From the NCBI GenBank assembly GCA_022818135.1, contig JAFMSR010000010.1:8417557-8481556 (forward strand): DNA of 64,000 nucleotides. The letters run 5' to 3'. This document shows, piece by piece, positions 25,401 to 39,400 of the stretch. A program made the translations under genes and the position numbers. This stretch comes from Saxidomus purpurata. Its lineage: Eukaryota; Mollusca; Bivalvia; Venerida; Veneridae. The notes beneath the pieces were generated by a model. That model ran no database searches. It saw nothing but the letters and a program-made list of their open reading frames with translations, and was not told the origin of the DNA. How positions within the stretch are numbered: the stretch's first letter is position 1; each line of letters starts with the position of its first letter.

Positions 25401-28400
25401 CTTTAAGAAGATACGAAAAACCAGAAACTGCAAATGTCCAAAATGCTTATCATACATGTGGGCCGTTGCCGAGCAAATGAACACAAAGGGGCTGTGTAAA
25501 CAATTACTTCTCATGACAAAAACGAACGCCTGCTCGAACAGGACCGTTATCCCGTTTATGGTTTAATCAGAAATGGAGAAATATAATTATCATGATATAT
25601 GAATCTGTACTTATGCTTAATCATACAAGGCTCAAATGGGATCAACTTAGTATGATTTTCATCGCTGTTGTGTGCTTTGTGTGTGATAATATGTGCTATT
25701 ACTTGTATCCACTTTCACCACTAAGGATTAAAATAAATAACCATTCAGCTTGTCATATACAATTCAACACTAAAATAAGGAAGTCCATTCTATAAAATTT
25801 ACGCCGTGAAGCGCATACTTGTTACAATACAAACAAGTATGAAAAATAGCTTTCACTGGTTGTGATTACTATCCCCGCTTATGCACTGGTCACTATGGCA
25901 CTAAAGTACTCTGTGATACTGTAAAATAATGTAGTACTGTAAAGTACTGCATTTATTAAGTTTTGTTTCTATATTTAATAACAGCGGCCCATGTGTGCAA
26001 TGGATCGGAAACATTTCCGGCTTTTGAAAGGGGACAATGCATGGGTGCTAGAGAACAAGTTTGGTGACATTCCATCCATTGGTTCATGAGAAGAAGCCAT
26101 TTCAAAATGGAAACATTAGTCAGTTAGTTGAAGTTCTACAAATCAGTACAAGAATACCGTTGATGCAAAGCATCAAGTGGCGCCGAAAATAGTTTTGTGC
26201 ATGTGTGGCGTTAAATAGCTAAAATTAGGTTTTTGATAAGCAATCATTATTAGTTTGATTTGAACTCCACTCGTAAAATTAGGCGGTCATTAGCTTACCC
26301 ACTACACTACGGAGACTGACTTTAAAGCACGTGGTAAAAAATAAGCTGATATTATAATTTTGCAAAACCGATAAGGGAGAAGTTGTTTTCGTATTTTTTC
26401 TAAAAGATATGAAAATGAACATTACAATTAAACAATTACGTTTTAATGAAGGAAATGTGTATAATCAATATTTTAATGTCTATTTCGTATTATTTTAGCA
26501 TACAGTTAAAACCATTTTTCTTCGCATTCTAATAACCGCTCCTAGCATGTACTTCCGGAAAAACTATTCCATAATAGGCCGCCGCCGTCATCAGCGGCGC
26601 CAACAATACTAAATTTTCAACAAGCCTTTACAAAATATATCTGTAATAATCAAATTTTTATGTCAGGTTCATGTAAACGCTAGTCATCCAATGGTCTATA
26701 AGATAAAATCATGTCATTATTTTGCGATTTTAATATTAACAGATGAGGTCAGCTGAATTTGAAAGGATATGGTCAGTTATCCTTTGGCGCACGAACTAGG
26801 GCATTAAATGGCAATAATCTAGATACTTATATAATTATAATTATGCATTTTATAATATTTTTTTCCGCGCTCGAGTATTCTTAGTTTGCAAATCTATGAT
26901 ATTAGTTTTTGAGAAAGACAATTTTTTACCTGGAGCAGGAGTCGGTACCATACCAGGAACTGAAAAGACATCAGTACATGTACACTTATTAATGTGCTGC
27001 GTCACAAAGTTAGATGTCAAGTTTTACAATGTTGAACTACTAAATACCTATACATATTAGCAAATATAAACTTAGTGTTTGAATTAATGCGAAACGTGAT
27101 TTCAGTAAATACATGAGAAATATTTGTGTTAACGTCTCACCAAGAAAATAAGTCTTCATCTTCGTTTCAAAGCGAATTACAAAGCGAAACGTGATTTCAG
27201 TAAATACATGAGAAATATTTGTGTTAACGTCTCACCAAGAAAATAAGTCTTCATCTTCGTTTCAAAGCGAATTACAAAGTTTTAAACAAAGAGGGACATT
27301 ATCACCATTAGTGCCCTATATCACTCACCTGACTATAATTGCACTTTCTGATGTAGAAGTAAAGTCTATGCATGATCACTTGGAACTGTCTAACATAATC
27401 GAGTTTAAATGTGACAGCTATAACCCTAAGAGACTTTCCTGCATGTTTATACACCGACTATTTATTTTTATTATACAATACTGAAGAAGACGTTAATACA
27501 CGTAAACAGTTCACAAAGCTGCATATTCACTATGTGGAATTGAAAGATTTGAATTTAAATTAATCAATAATCAAATTCAGTGAATTTATATACCCCGCCA
27601 AATGAAGCTAATAGCTGAAAAAGAAATTTGGAAAGTGTATTAGTCTGCCTGTGTCAGTGAAAAACCCATTTTAAAATTTCACCATTCTAAAAGGGGCCTC
27701 ATCTCAAAAGTGATTTTGTTTATCTTCAAGTTACAGTCATAAAATACGTATTTGTTGTAAGTTTAATCAAATCAGTACTGCTCATTTCAGACAACAAGCA
27801 TTGTTAAGTTCCTATATAGAATAGTTATGTAAGAAAAGTACTACATCCCCTTACATCCTCATTTCTGTGAGAAACCAGTTTCTGAATTTTCCATTGTTAG
27901 AGAATACAAAGTTGATTATTTGTGCAAAAAAAGAGAAAATGACAAGTCTTTTCAGAAAAAGAAGCATTTTTAAAATATCACCATCTCATTGGGGCATCAT
28001 CTCTGATTTGTTTTTGCATCTTGCATTGATACAGAACACAGTTGTTGTAAGTTGAATTAAATCAGTACTATAAGTTTCACAAAACCAAAATTTATATGTT
28101 TCTAAATAGAATATTTAAGAAAAGTGCTACATCCCTTTAAGGGGTCTCATTTCTAAATAAATCAGGACGTGTAGAGGATGGATATTAGAAAGAGTGATCA
28201 CTTAATTATTTTGAGCCAGATACTATATAATTTTGATAACTGGTTTCAGATGAATTGAACTTTAATTTTTTATATTGAATGTAGAAGAAAATAACATTTA
28301 AAGGGCAATTACTCTCGAGACACTAATCCAATCTTGACGAAAGTTGTGTGTGCTCCGCAACATCAGCTATTGTACACGTAAAGTACGTTTCGTGAAATTC

Positions 28401-31400
28401 TATCTATTGGTTCTTAAGTTATGGCCCTGGACGGACGGACGGACAGACTGACGGACATCGCCGAAACAATATCCCTCCGCCTTCTGCGGAGGACAAAAAA
28501 CAGTTTGAACGAATATGTATAGTTGGTCAATAACATGAAAAGGATAAATGTACATATAAATATGCCTGCCCAACATAGAAGAAACATATAAGATATATGA
28601 CATATACCCGGGAGAAAGCACTTTGCCGATATTAATGAAACTTGGCAGGGATGTTGAAAAGAAGCCAGTTTCAAAGAATTACATACAAAGCAGAAAACTT
28701 CTTTTAAAAAAAATTCTCCAAAACCGGAATGCACAGAGCTTAGATATGTGGTGTATGGCACTGGCTAGTAGACCTCTATCAAATTTGTTTAACTCCTGTT
28801 TCAAAGGTAAAAAATGGCCACGCAAGGGTCATATGTTTAACATAAAATAAAGACGTAGAGCTTAGATATTGGGTGGGGCTCCTGTATCAAGTTTGTTCAA
28901 GGCATGTCCCTTGGATCAATTTTGCTCTCTCCTTGGGGTCACTTATTTTATAGGAAAACTCTTTTAACTCTTATTGATTAATGCCATAAGACGTTTAGTA
29001 TGTACCATCATCTAGTAGTTATCTATACGAAGTGTTCATTTTGTAACCATGGGGTAAAAAAAGTCACGGCTCAGTGTTCACTCGTTTTAGACTTATAAAA
29101 AGAAAATTAAAAATGTTTATTGTCGACACGCCTTAGAAAGTTGGTGTATGCATTGCTAAATGTAGATTTAAACTAAAAAGATATTCATGTCCAAAAACTT
29201 AATGTACAAAAATGTATATACCTTAGTTAGATATTTAATTTGTAGCATCGCCTAGTTGTTTTCTACAAAGATTGGTTCCGCCATTTCGATCTACTTTCTT
29301 GTTGTTGAAGCAGTGATGAAATTTTGACCGTGTGCTAAGCTTTGCAAATAGTTTTTAACGCTTACCAGGGATGTTGTTGACTTATTATTTGTTTCGTAGT
29401 TACACCAACAAATTAGAACCAGGTGCTTAGTTTTATTTCATTATTTCACCTCACTGACTGTGATCTTTTGATCACTTTCTTGTTTGTTAATCTAAATTCA
29501 TGAAATATGGACCATGTGTGCAATTTTGTAAGTGTTTCAATGTTTTGTTGTGCACCTTTTTCATTGATGACCTTGAGTTTTATGTATTTTGCTTTCATTC
29601 AATCAACATAGACTTTGTATAGACATTGAAAATAACCCTGTTGTTGACCTTGTATAACGGCTAACAGTGAGCGATGATGTATTTATGTTAAGGTATATCG
29701 CGATATTGTATGATGTTCATAAATAATAACAATTAAACTGATTAAACCATAACGTTTCAAAGACGCAAGTTTGAATAGCGAGTGTTCGTATGCTGTAATA
29801 GAACATAATTCTAACATCTCGATAATTATACTTGACAAAGATTAAAAACACAAAAACGTTAATAAATTTAGTTTAAATAGATGCGCATTTCCCTTGTTCG
29901 AATTCAACTATTTTTGCAGTTGAAATCTAAATTAACAAGAGCGGTTCAGTTAGCAAAGCCTGTATCAACGAATAGGGAGTAACTTGATCAATAGATATAC
30001 TTACCATATGTAGGATAATGTGCTGTAAAATAAATGCCACATGTATGATATAAACATGCAGAATTGTTATCAAAATCAAAGAATTAAGCAAATGTAATTC
30101 TTTCAGATTAGGAAACATTTCTACAACCTAACCCGGCCCTTGTTATCTTTACCCTTACCCTGCTTGCGATAATGTATTGCGCAATCGTCCTTGCAACCAG
30201 TGCAGATCATGATCATTCTGTCCATAGGGTGAAGTCTGATTATGATAATGCACCGTTTAGTCAGTAACTTTTCATTGAACACCCACTTTAGCACGTAGCA
30301 GTACTGTCGAAATGGAAAATTGAACAAGTCCATATGAGAAATTTACATGTAGCCGGGTAAGAGTTAAATAGTTCATCACACACGCAATACATTTCAAATG
30401 TATTCAAAGTATTCATCGTCTGACCAAAGCAGGTTCGATAACATCTTGTATTTCACAGGTTGTGTTGGCATTAATGACGCTCTGTTACATTCTGGAATTA
30501 CAGTCATGAGTTTAATGAAACAGAAATGGACCTGATAAGTTTGCAGGAAATTACTAACTAATTTACATTGAAAATGAATTGTAAAAAGTATTAGTCCTGG
30601 ACAGCAAGTATGCATGTTTATGTCCCGGAAAGACGAACCAAGCAACAATACATTTCTTCGTTTCCGACGGCAGTAATGTTTAGACAAGTTGACATATAAA
30701 ATTATATCTAAATATTTATTCAGTATAACTTAAATTAGAAGAATCTTCGAGACATTTAAGGGTAATACATACAAACTGCCTCAGAGAAGCAGATTTTAAT
30801 GAACGTAATGTTCTTGAAACGTATACCGGTTCCAGATATGCGACTTATTACTGATTTCTATTTTGTGATGTAAATCTCAGGGAAGACATAACCATACACA
30901 GAGTTGCAGATGTGCTCTTACATACCTGGTGCATACGTTGAACCTAGAATTAAAAGAAATGAATTAGAGGACATGTTGGCATGTAAATTACAGGAAGTTA
31001 CCAAAATAAATGTCACAATACTCAATCTCCCATACGATTTTATGTAAATCTATTCCGCATGTTCTGATTAGTAATTATCAATGTACCACAATTACCGATG
31101 CGGTCCATGATTTAGAAACAGTGAAATGCACTTAAAACGATATGAAACTATCTTTTGTAAACATTGATTTGGCTTGTATTTAATTCTACACTTTTAAAAT
31201 AAAATAAACAAATTGACAAAATAATGAAAGGCTACATTATCGTCTTTGGAACATTCGTACACGCATGTGTAGCTCAAAAGGTTACAGACCTTTTCAAAAC
31301 CAACATTACCAAACACCGAATATTGATTTAGCAATTAAGTGATTGTGCACGACCACTCTTAGCATTACGCAAAATGTGAAACATGTCGTAGAGAAGACTC

Positions 31401-31907
31401 TGAGCCATAAAAAAATTTATCGGCTCATGCAGTTTGTAAGTTTTCATTATTAGAAACAACGAGTAAATTGAAAGATAATATCTAACCATTTTAAGCAATA
31501 GCACGTGATCAGCGAACTGAAGTCAGGTGCATAGTATGACTGAGGGGATAAAATAAATAATTATTGTCTAGTAAAGAAACTAAAGATTGTTTTTTCACGA
31601 AAAAACGTATGTCTCCCCTCTATGACCTTGACCTTTTAGTAAGTGACCCCAAATTATAATATGCACAACTAGACTACATACTGATGCTTCCTGCGAAGTT
31701 TTATGAAAATCAAGCAAGGGGTTTTGGAGGAGTACGGAATATTATTTTTTGTTTTCAGGCCCCTGTGACCTTGACCTTTAAGTTAGTGGCCCTAAATTAT
31801 AATATGCGCAAATAGACTTCATACTGATGCTTCCTGCAAAATGTTACGAAAATCCAGTGAGGGGTATTGGAGAAGCAGCACGGAAAATATTTCACTGAAT
31901 ATTATAT

Positions 31908-31968
<61 letters not shown>

Positions 31969-33435
31969 AAATCTTCGAAGTCCTATAACTCATACAAAAA
32001 TCAATGGAGCAGAAAATCCTGACGTTATGCACATTCACTACACTTGGTACTAAACATTTCTACCAAGTTTTAGTAAAATCCATCCAGGCGTGTAAGAGGA
32101 GTTGCGTAGACAAACTTTTGTGACAGACGGACGGACGGACGGACGGACGGACAGACAGACGGGCAGCACCAAATCAGTATGTCTCCCCCCACTGAGGGGA
32201 GACATAAAAAGAAGCTACTAATCTAAGATTTTATTTCCAATGTGTTTGGTTAGACGATTTATTCAGTTAACACACGTATGGTAATTGGAGAACTACATGC
32301 TTGTCAGAAGATATGAAGAACCAGAAACTGAGAAAATAGACACAAAATGGCTGTGTAAAGATATGACAACCAAATCTTGGTAATAATTTCTAATGACTAA
32401 AATGAACGCCTGCTCGAACACAACCATTATCTTGTTATGAACTCTAGAAATAATGGAGAAACATTATAATGATATACGAACCTGTACTCATGCTTATTCA
32501 TACAGAACCCACATGGGTTTTCAAATTTGGATGATTTTAATCACTGTTTTGTGCTATGTGTGATAATATTTGCTATTATTTGTATGCACTTTTACCACAA
32601 AGGATTTAAGTGTGGAAAAGTCTTTTCTGTATCATTAACGTCGTGAAACGCATACTTGATGCAATACAAACAAGCAAATTCAGTGCATTTATATCCCCCG
32701 CCAAACGAAACAAATAACTGAAAAAGAACAACACGAACGTGTATTGGTCTGTCTGTTTCAGAAAACAAAGGAATTTTTAAAATTTCTCTACCCCACTTGG
32801 GCTTCATTTCCGAGGGGATATTTTTTTTCTTCAAGTTACAGTCACGCAGAACTTACTTGTTGTAAGTTAAATTAAATCAGTACTACTAGTTTCAGACAAC
32901 AAGAGTTCTTACGTTTCTATATAGAATAGTAATGTAAGAAAAGCACTACATCCCCATTTCTGTAAAAATCCAGTTTCTAAATTTTCTGTTGTTATACAAA
33001 ATCGATTAATTGTGCCTAACAAAATCAAATTCTGACAGGCCTTTTCAGAAAAAAGAAGCATTAAAATAATTTCACCAACCCATTGGGGCCTTATTTATGA
33101 GGGGTATTATTTTCTTCCGATCTACAGAATAATTAAGAAAAGTGCTACACCCTTTGAGGGCATCATTTCTAAAACAATCCAAGGGCAGAGTGTGGATATT
33201 AGAAAGAGTAATTATTACATTATTTGAACCAATTACAAATTAATTTTGATAACCGGTTGCAGAAAAAAAGAATTTTAATGTTTTTATATCGAAAAAATAG
33301 CAAAAATACCAATTAAAGGCAATAACTGCAGATACTAAGCTTATCTTGACAAAATTTGCGCGTGCGCCGCGGCATTATTCCATTGTATATTTATTTTAAG
33401 TTTCATAAATTTCTATTCATTGGTTCCTTAGTTGT

Positions 33436-33482
<47 letters not shown>

Positions 33483-36400
33483 GGAAAACGCCAAAACAAT
33501 ATCCCTCTTGCAAGGGATAACAAGTATAAAGACAAGCTATCACTGGAAGTATGCGCTGGTCAACATGGCACTTAAGTCATGTATGATACTTTAAAATACT
33601 GTGGTACTGTAAAGTATTGTATGTACTGAAGGAGCCATTTAAGGGTAATTCTAATTTTATTAACAGCGCCCTCTATGAGCAATGGACCTAATGTATTTCC
33701 ACTTTTTGAAAGGGAACAATTCAATGATGCTACAGAGCAAATATGGTGACATTCCATCATTAGTTCCCGAGAAGAACAGCAGCCCCTGGGTGCACTGGAT
33801 CGGAACGATTTCCTGTTATTTAAAAGGGACAATCTAAGGATGCTACAGAAGTTTGGTGATATTCCGTCCATTAGCTTATGAAAAGAAGCCGTTGAAAGGT
33901 TTTTCTATTTCTAGTAACAGGTGTCCCTGTTTGCAACAGATCTGAACCATTTCCTGATGTTTTAAGGGGGTTAATGCAAGGACGCTACAGAGCAAGTGTG
34001 GTAAAAATCTGAGATGCAGTTTGTGAGTAATACTTGACTAAATGTACGACTGGACGGGTCAACGTGCGTGATTCCTATTTTGTCTCCGCGTTACTACGTA
34101 AAGCGGGTGTATCAAAACGTACAATAAATTCATAAAATACCTGGCGCTGGTGTTGGAATTATATCTGAAAATATAAGTAAAGAAAATTGAAAGTTCAATT
34201 TAGTAAAAATTCTTCGGGAACAGAATAATAAAGACCGTGATAGAAAAAGACTACAGAGAAGTTGCAATTACCAAGTTCTTATATAGTTCTAATATTTCGA
34301 CAGGAAAATGTTTCAAGCAATAGATCATTTAACCAAAACGTAAAGGTTATAGAACTCTCACTCTGCAGGAATGTCTTTTAAAATTCGGCTATCTCTATTA
34401 GAAACATGTATTTAAGAATGAATAATACAAAATAATATTTCCACGAGAACTACTGAAGCTGCCGCATTGATAGAAAGTACAGGGTGTTAGAGCCATAACT
34501 ATACTTCGATTATAGTTTAGTTATCCACATCTGTTTTTTTTTCTGTGACCAAATAATTTTGATGCATAAACCCTTTACAGTATTTGTGCTGTCTTGGTGG
34601 GAAGAATATATCCATCGTGATGACTTAGGCAATATAAAGTGTTATCTTGTTCTTCATTTTTGTTTTCGCATTCAAAATAAAAACCGATTTACTTACTTGG
34701 AGCGTATGTGATACCTGAAAAAGAATTATAAGTCAGTGAATTAATTTTTACAAATCATTACATGACTATCTTTTCGACAAATCTTCACAAAATATCTGTT
34801 ATAATCAGAACTTCATGTCAGTTACATGCTGAATTTGAAAGGTAACTATATGGATGTAATCAGTTTTCCTTTGACAGACAAATAGTAGCAATAATCTAGA
34901 AACATTATGATTATTACTTAGTATGCACTTTATGTGAATCATTTTTTTTGCGCTTAAGTATTCTAAATTTGCAAACTAGTTTTTGAGAAAGAAAATTATT
35001 ATAATGGCATATTTCTGCATAACATAACCAAGACAATATAAAAAATTATCTTGAAAATAAGAAGACTTATCATGAAAAATTTGTTTTCGCTAAAAGTTTT
35101 TTTGCTAGTTTCCGCTACATAATAATTTAATCCAAAGGGGAAAAATCATGATAGTGCCCAATACTGCTACGATAATAAATGAACGACTGAGCTATAATTA
35201 CGTAGCTATCAATAGAACATTATAATTGGAATTTATCCCTATTTATATGCGAAAATAAAAAAGTTCATCTTAAAATTCGTATGGAAAACCATACATTTAA
35301 GTCTAATTCTAAGTCCTTATCATTTTTTACATTAAATATAAAATTCCCTTTTTTCACATTACTATTTTAACCAATGATATTTCAGGATAAAATCATGTGA
35401 TACCTGATTAGCAACCAATAAGCATACATTTCTGTTTTCTGCTTTACTGTCTAGGAAACCCATATTTTTCAAATTAAGCCGGTTACGAAGTACTTGCTAC
35501 CAGATTGGCTTTTCAGCACCTTTCATTGTTATATAACTTTCATGCAAACTTAGTTATTACCTATGTTTTCAAATATTAATATCTGTTTAAATAGCAAAGT
35601 CACAAATGCCACTGAATTAAGAATGCCAAAGAAGATTACGTTTTTAAAAAAAAAGAAATCTGCGATTGGCTTTTAACTGATTAATTTCTATCACCCATGA
35701 GAAGTTGAAAATCAGATTGAGTAATTGAAACTGGTGGAATACAAATCATATATAATTCAAATGGGTTAAATCAACGGGATTGTTAGTTTGGTGTGTGACA
35801 AGGGCCGAATAACATTAGATGGCGTAATGAAGTAGTAGATCGTTGAGGTAGCAAACTTGAATCCTGGTCAAATTTCTTTCAGTTACAAGAAAATTTCAAA
35901 CGAGGACGGGGTCAAACTTGCGTATTAATCGATTGTTAAATGTTGATTAACTACCTTGCCTATTTAAACGTCCTTTTTATTGCGTTTTCCTGCACTTTTT
36001 ACGGAAACAATGTACATTAAAACCACATAAAACAATTGCGGAAATTTACGGTAAGATCACAAACCTGCCTGCCCTGTCTCATTTTTTAACTATTTTTTTC
36101 TATTGCTCTTTCTTGTTTGAGGTATATTTCAAAAGGTTCAATGAGAACTATTGAAGCTGCTGTCAGAGTAAGATCGCATTGATAAAGTACAGGGTGTTAG
36201 AGCCATAACTATACTTCGATTTTGGTTTAGTTATCCACTTATGTTTTTCCTGTGATGACTTTGATGCATAAACCCTTTACTATTACAGTATTTTTGCTGT
36301 CTTGGTAGGAAGACTATACCCAGCGTGATGATTTAAGCAATATAAATCTGCTATCTTGTTCTTCATTTATGTTTTCGCATTCAATATAAAATTTGATTTA

Positions 36401-39400
36401 CTTACCTGGAGCGTACATGGGACCTGAAAAAGAAATATCAGTCAGTGAATTAAAGTTCTAAAGCTTCACTGCGAGCACGGAGGTAAACACATGAAATTCA
36501 ATGTCATAGTTGAAATTGGTGCCGCAAAAACAACAACAGTGCAACTTGTTTACAACACTGCACTCGTTTCATGATAATATTTCATGATTTTGTGTCAATA
36601 ACAAGAATCATAAAGGTTAAATACAGAAGTGTACACGTAGTTCAATTTTGGTTACCGGGGCTTCAAACAGCAGAAAGTAGTTTAAAAGATAAAGGGCATC
36701 CTAAACCAGGAAATCTGTTTCCAAATCTTAACATATAAGAAAGTAGGTCAAAAGGGCGGGGCCAAATTTAACCCAAGGAGTTTAACTAAAATAGTCATAA
36801 GACAATGGTACATACCAAATATCTAAGCTCCCGACCTTGCAATTATGGAAGACTTGTTAAAATGTCCGTTATAAGACCGTGTAAAATAATTAACAACGGG
36901 CTGGTGTCAGTGTTGACCCTTGGTACATAATTTGAACAGTATTGGTAATTAGATATCAATTATCTTAGCTCTATGCGTAATGATTTCGTACAAGAAGATT
37001 TTTAAGTTATTTCGTTACGTCTTATATAAGTCTGCATAAAATAACTGACCAATAGGGCGGTGACAATTTTACACCAGCGCTATATATCAAACAGTTTTGG
37101 TAGAGGACCATCAGGCAATGCTACGCACAAACTACTGGTATCTAGGCTCTAAGCTTTAGTTTTGCACAAGAAGATGTTTTTTAAAAGACATTTTCTTAGG
37201 GCGGATCCCATTTTGACCCAAGTGGTTGGGGGCTGTAATCTGATCAATATTGATAGTGGATCATAATTTATATAAAGCAAGGTTACATACCAAATATAAT
37301 AATCTTGAGACCTTATGACTTTCAACAAGTAGATTTCTTTAAGTAATCAGTACATACGTTTATACAAAATGGTACTATATCGCTCACCTGAGTATCATTG
37401 CACCCTAAAATAAAAAAGCAGGTCAGATGGACATCATCAAGGTCAGTCAAAGGAATCTCTAGCTTGAAAACAACAACCAGGCCAAATGTCGAGGTCAGAA
37501 CTGAAATCTGCAAATCTGCTTCATAATTGAAATCTGCTTTATAAATGTTTAATCAACGGTAGATGATTAACATTATATTGAAGTCAGTCCATATATAAGT
37601 AAGACCTAATGAATCTAATAACGATTTTACATGGAATGCCCAGCACTTGTTATTATTACTTTTACACTGATCAATGAAAGCTCTTTGAATCGCTGAACAG
37701 TGTTTTTCATTATCTTAAACCAGTATTTTAAAGCTCTTACTTTACAAATTACAGATAAAGGGTATTTACCTACTTCACCCAAAACTGCGAAAGTTGATGT
37801 ATGTTGGCGCACACCTTGTATATTTTTACAAAACTTTATCTATTTCTTTAAAATCATATATTCCTCAGACTTCTGCTCCATATAATATAGTAGGAGCTAC
37901 AACACAAACTAGGTATAACCAAATGTAAATTTGTTGCATCACATGTATCAAAATGGACTTGGTACAACTTGAAATAAGAACAATCAATATCAATATGAAG
38001 CGATAATTTATTAATGATTTTAACACGATCTATATCATGTCCCGATGTAACAAAGAGGGATCTGGGGTGTATTTAGATTGCATAATTTCCTCTAGAGAAT
38101 GCAGTTCTTCCTCCGTGTACTCGGGTTCAAAATTATACGGTACAAGTCCGTGATCATCCATTATAAAATAAGTGTTTTACTTGCAAATGCTGCACAAATA
38201 CTGTTGACGTAAATTTAAATTAATCTTCGCATTTTGTCTCATTTGTTTATAAGTAACGGGTGAAAATTGCGCTGCAATTATCGGTCCCTAATAGAATCTA
38301 ATTATGTAGGATCGAAAGGAATTTGTCTTGAAAACTGTGAAAGGCAACAATGGTAAAGAAGCTCGTTATAGATAATAAAAGATATAGATAAAAATAAAGA
38401 TTGTTGTTGTTGTTTGATAATAAAAGAGTTTTTTTAATTATGGATCAAAGGAAAATGTCACATATATACTATTAGCAATTAAAAGAAAAAGGTAGCGCTC
38501 GCTTGCCGCCGATACTGATAAGTTTAGTGTGACGTCCCATATAATGGGTCACGTGACTCAATAAAGCAAATATGGCGAGTTACATTGAGCGAGCGACCGG
38601 CTAAAAATTGACGTTTTAAATCAAGTATAGCAAAATTAATATCGCATTAATTTTGATTGCAAGAAAGCGATTCTGTATAAAATTGTACGGACTACAACAT
38701 GGGAATAAATTTTGTTTTGACTTTCGGTTCCCTTTAAGCACCTTTCAATGTTATATGCAAACTAAGTTATTACCTATGTTTTCAAATTTGTTACTTAATA
38801 TCTGTTTAAATAGCAAAGTCACAAATGTCACTGAATTGAGAATGCCAAAGTAGATTACATTTACAAAACAAAGAAATCTGTGAATGGCTTTTAACTGATC
38901 AATTTCTATTTCCCATGAGAAGTTGAAATTTTAATAATTAAAAATATACCCAGTATTGAAAAATGACCAGAAATATTATGTGCAAAATAGAATTAATAAA
39001 ATAGGAAAAAATACTCAAAAATGTGCAGCAAAACACATATGTTCCATTTCTTCAATCTCTGTATGTTTTCATATTTTGAAAAGGATCTCTTTTGTTTTAA
39101 TATACAGTGTTTTGTTGGTTGAGAGTGTAAGGGAGTTATACGAATAATAAAGAAGGGACGAATAAATACCTCTTGAGCAACTTGGACAAGCATGTGAAAA
39201 ACATATTAACTATGAAAAACATAAACATCACAATGGTTTAAAAATAAGTGTATTTATACATCTTGCTAACTAAATAAGTTGAAAGTATCTCACTTACCCA
39301 TTCTACAAAGCACGAAGTAAATCATAATTTATCGTTATTGCTATTCACTACGTGCAAAAGTTACACGTATTAAATTGATTACCAATTGAAACTTGAAATA

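Larger units (their letters stand above)
21110..26110. repeat. Segmental duplication block B1 (microexons 7, 8, 9)
   Basis: Collinear with 26,620-33,950: matches at 21.4/26.9 kb, 22.3/29.9 kb, 23.7/29.7 kb, 24.3/30.9 kb, 25.0/31.3 kb, 25.4/32.3 kb and 25.9/33.6 kb. Microexons fall at equivalent places in each copy. Confidence 0.8.
26620..33950. repeat. Segmental duplication block B2 (microexons 4, 5, 6)
   Basis: Second copy of B1, longer through inserted repeats including (TA)n and (GACG)n stretches. Unit order in transcript direction is TYAP, HYPTY, PTPAP, as in B1. Confidence 0.8.
34290..36430. repeat. Segmental duplication block A2 (microexons 1 and 2)
   Basis: Holds two tandem copies of a TYAP unit (34.44-34.72 and 36.13-36.43 kb, sharing 'gggtgttagagccataactatacttcg') and a dead PTPAP unit between them. 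Confidence 0.75.

Noticed and set aside
28414..28761. 115-codon minus-strand ORF
   Set aside because: Spans the GACG repeat and dispersed repeat sequence inside duplicated block B2; not kept in the other copy.
37375..37415. Exon-like 17-nt segment with GTGAGC donor (minus)
   Set aside because: The 'ctatatcgctcacctgagtatcattgcac' sequence recurs at 27.3 kb and in broken form at 22.07 kb. It is a repeat end, and its phase does not fit the array.
39290..39320. Good GTAAGT donor on the minus strand near 39,298
   Set aside because: The nearest acceptor leaves an exon of only five bases, and no homologous unit is present.
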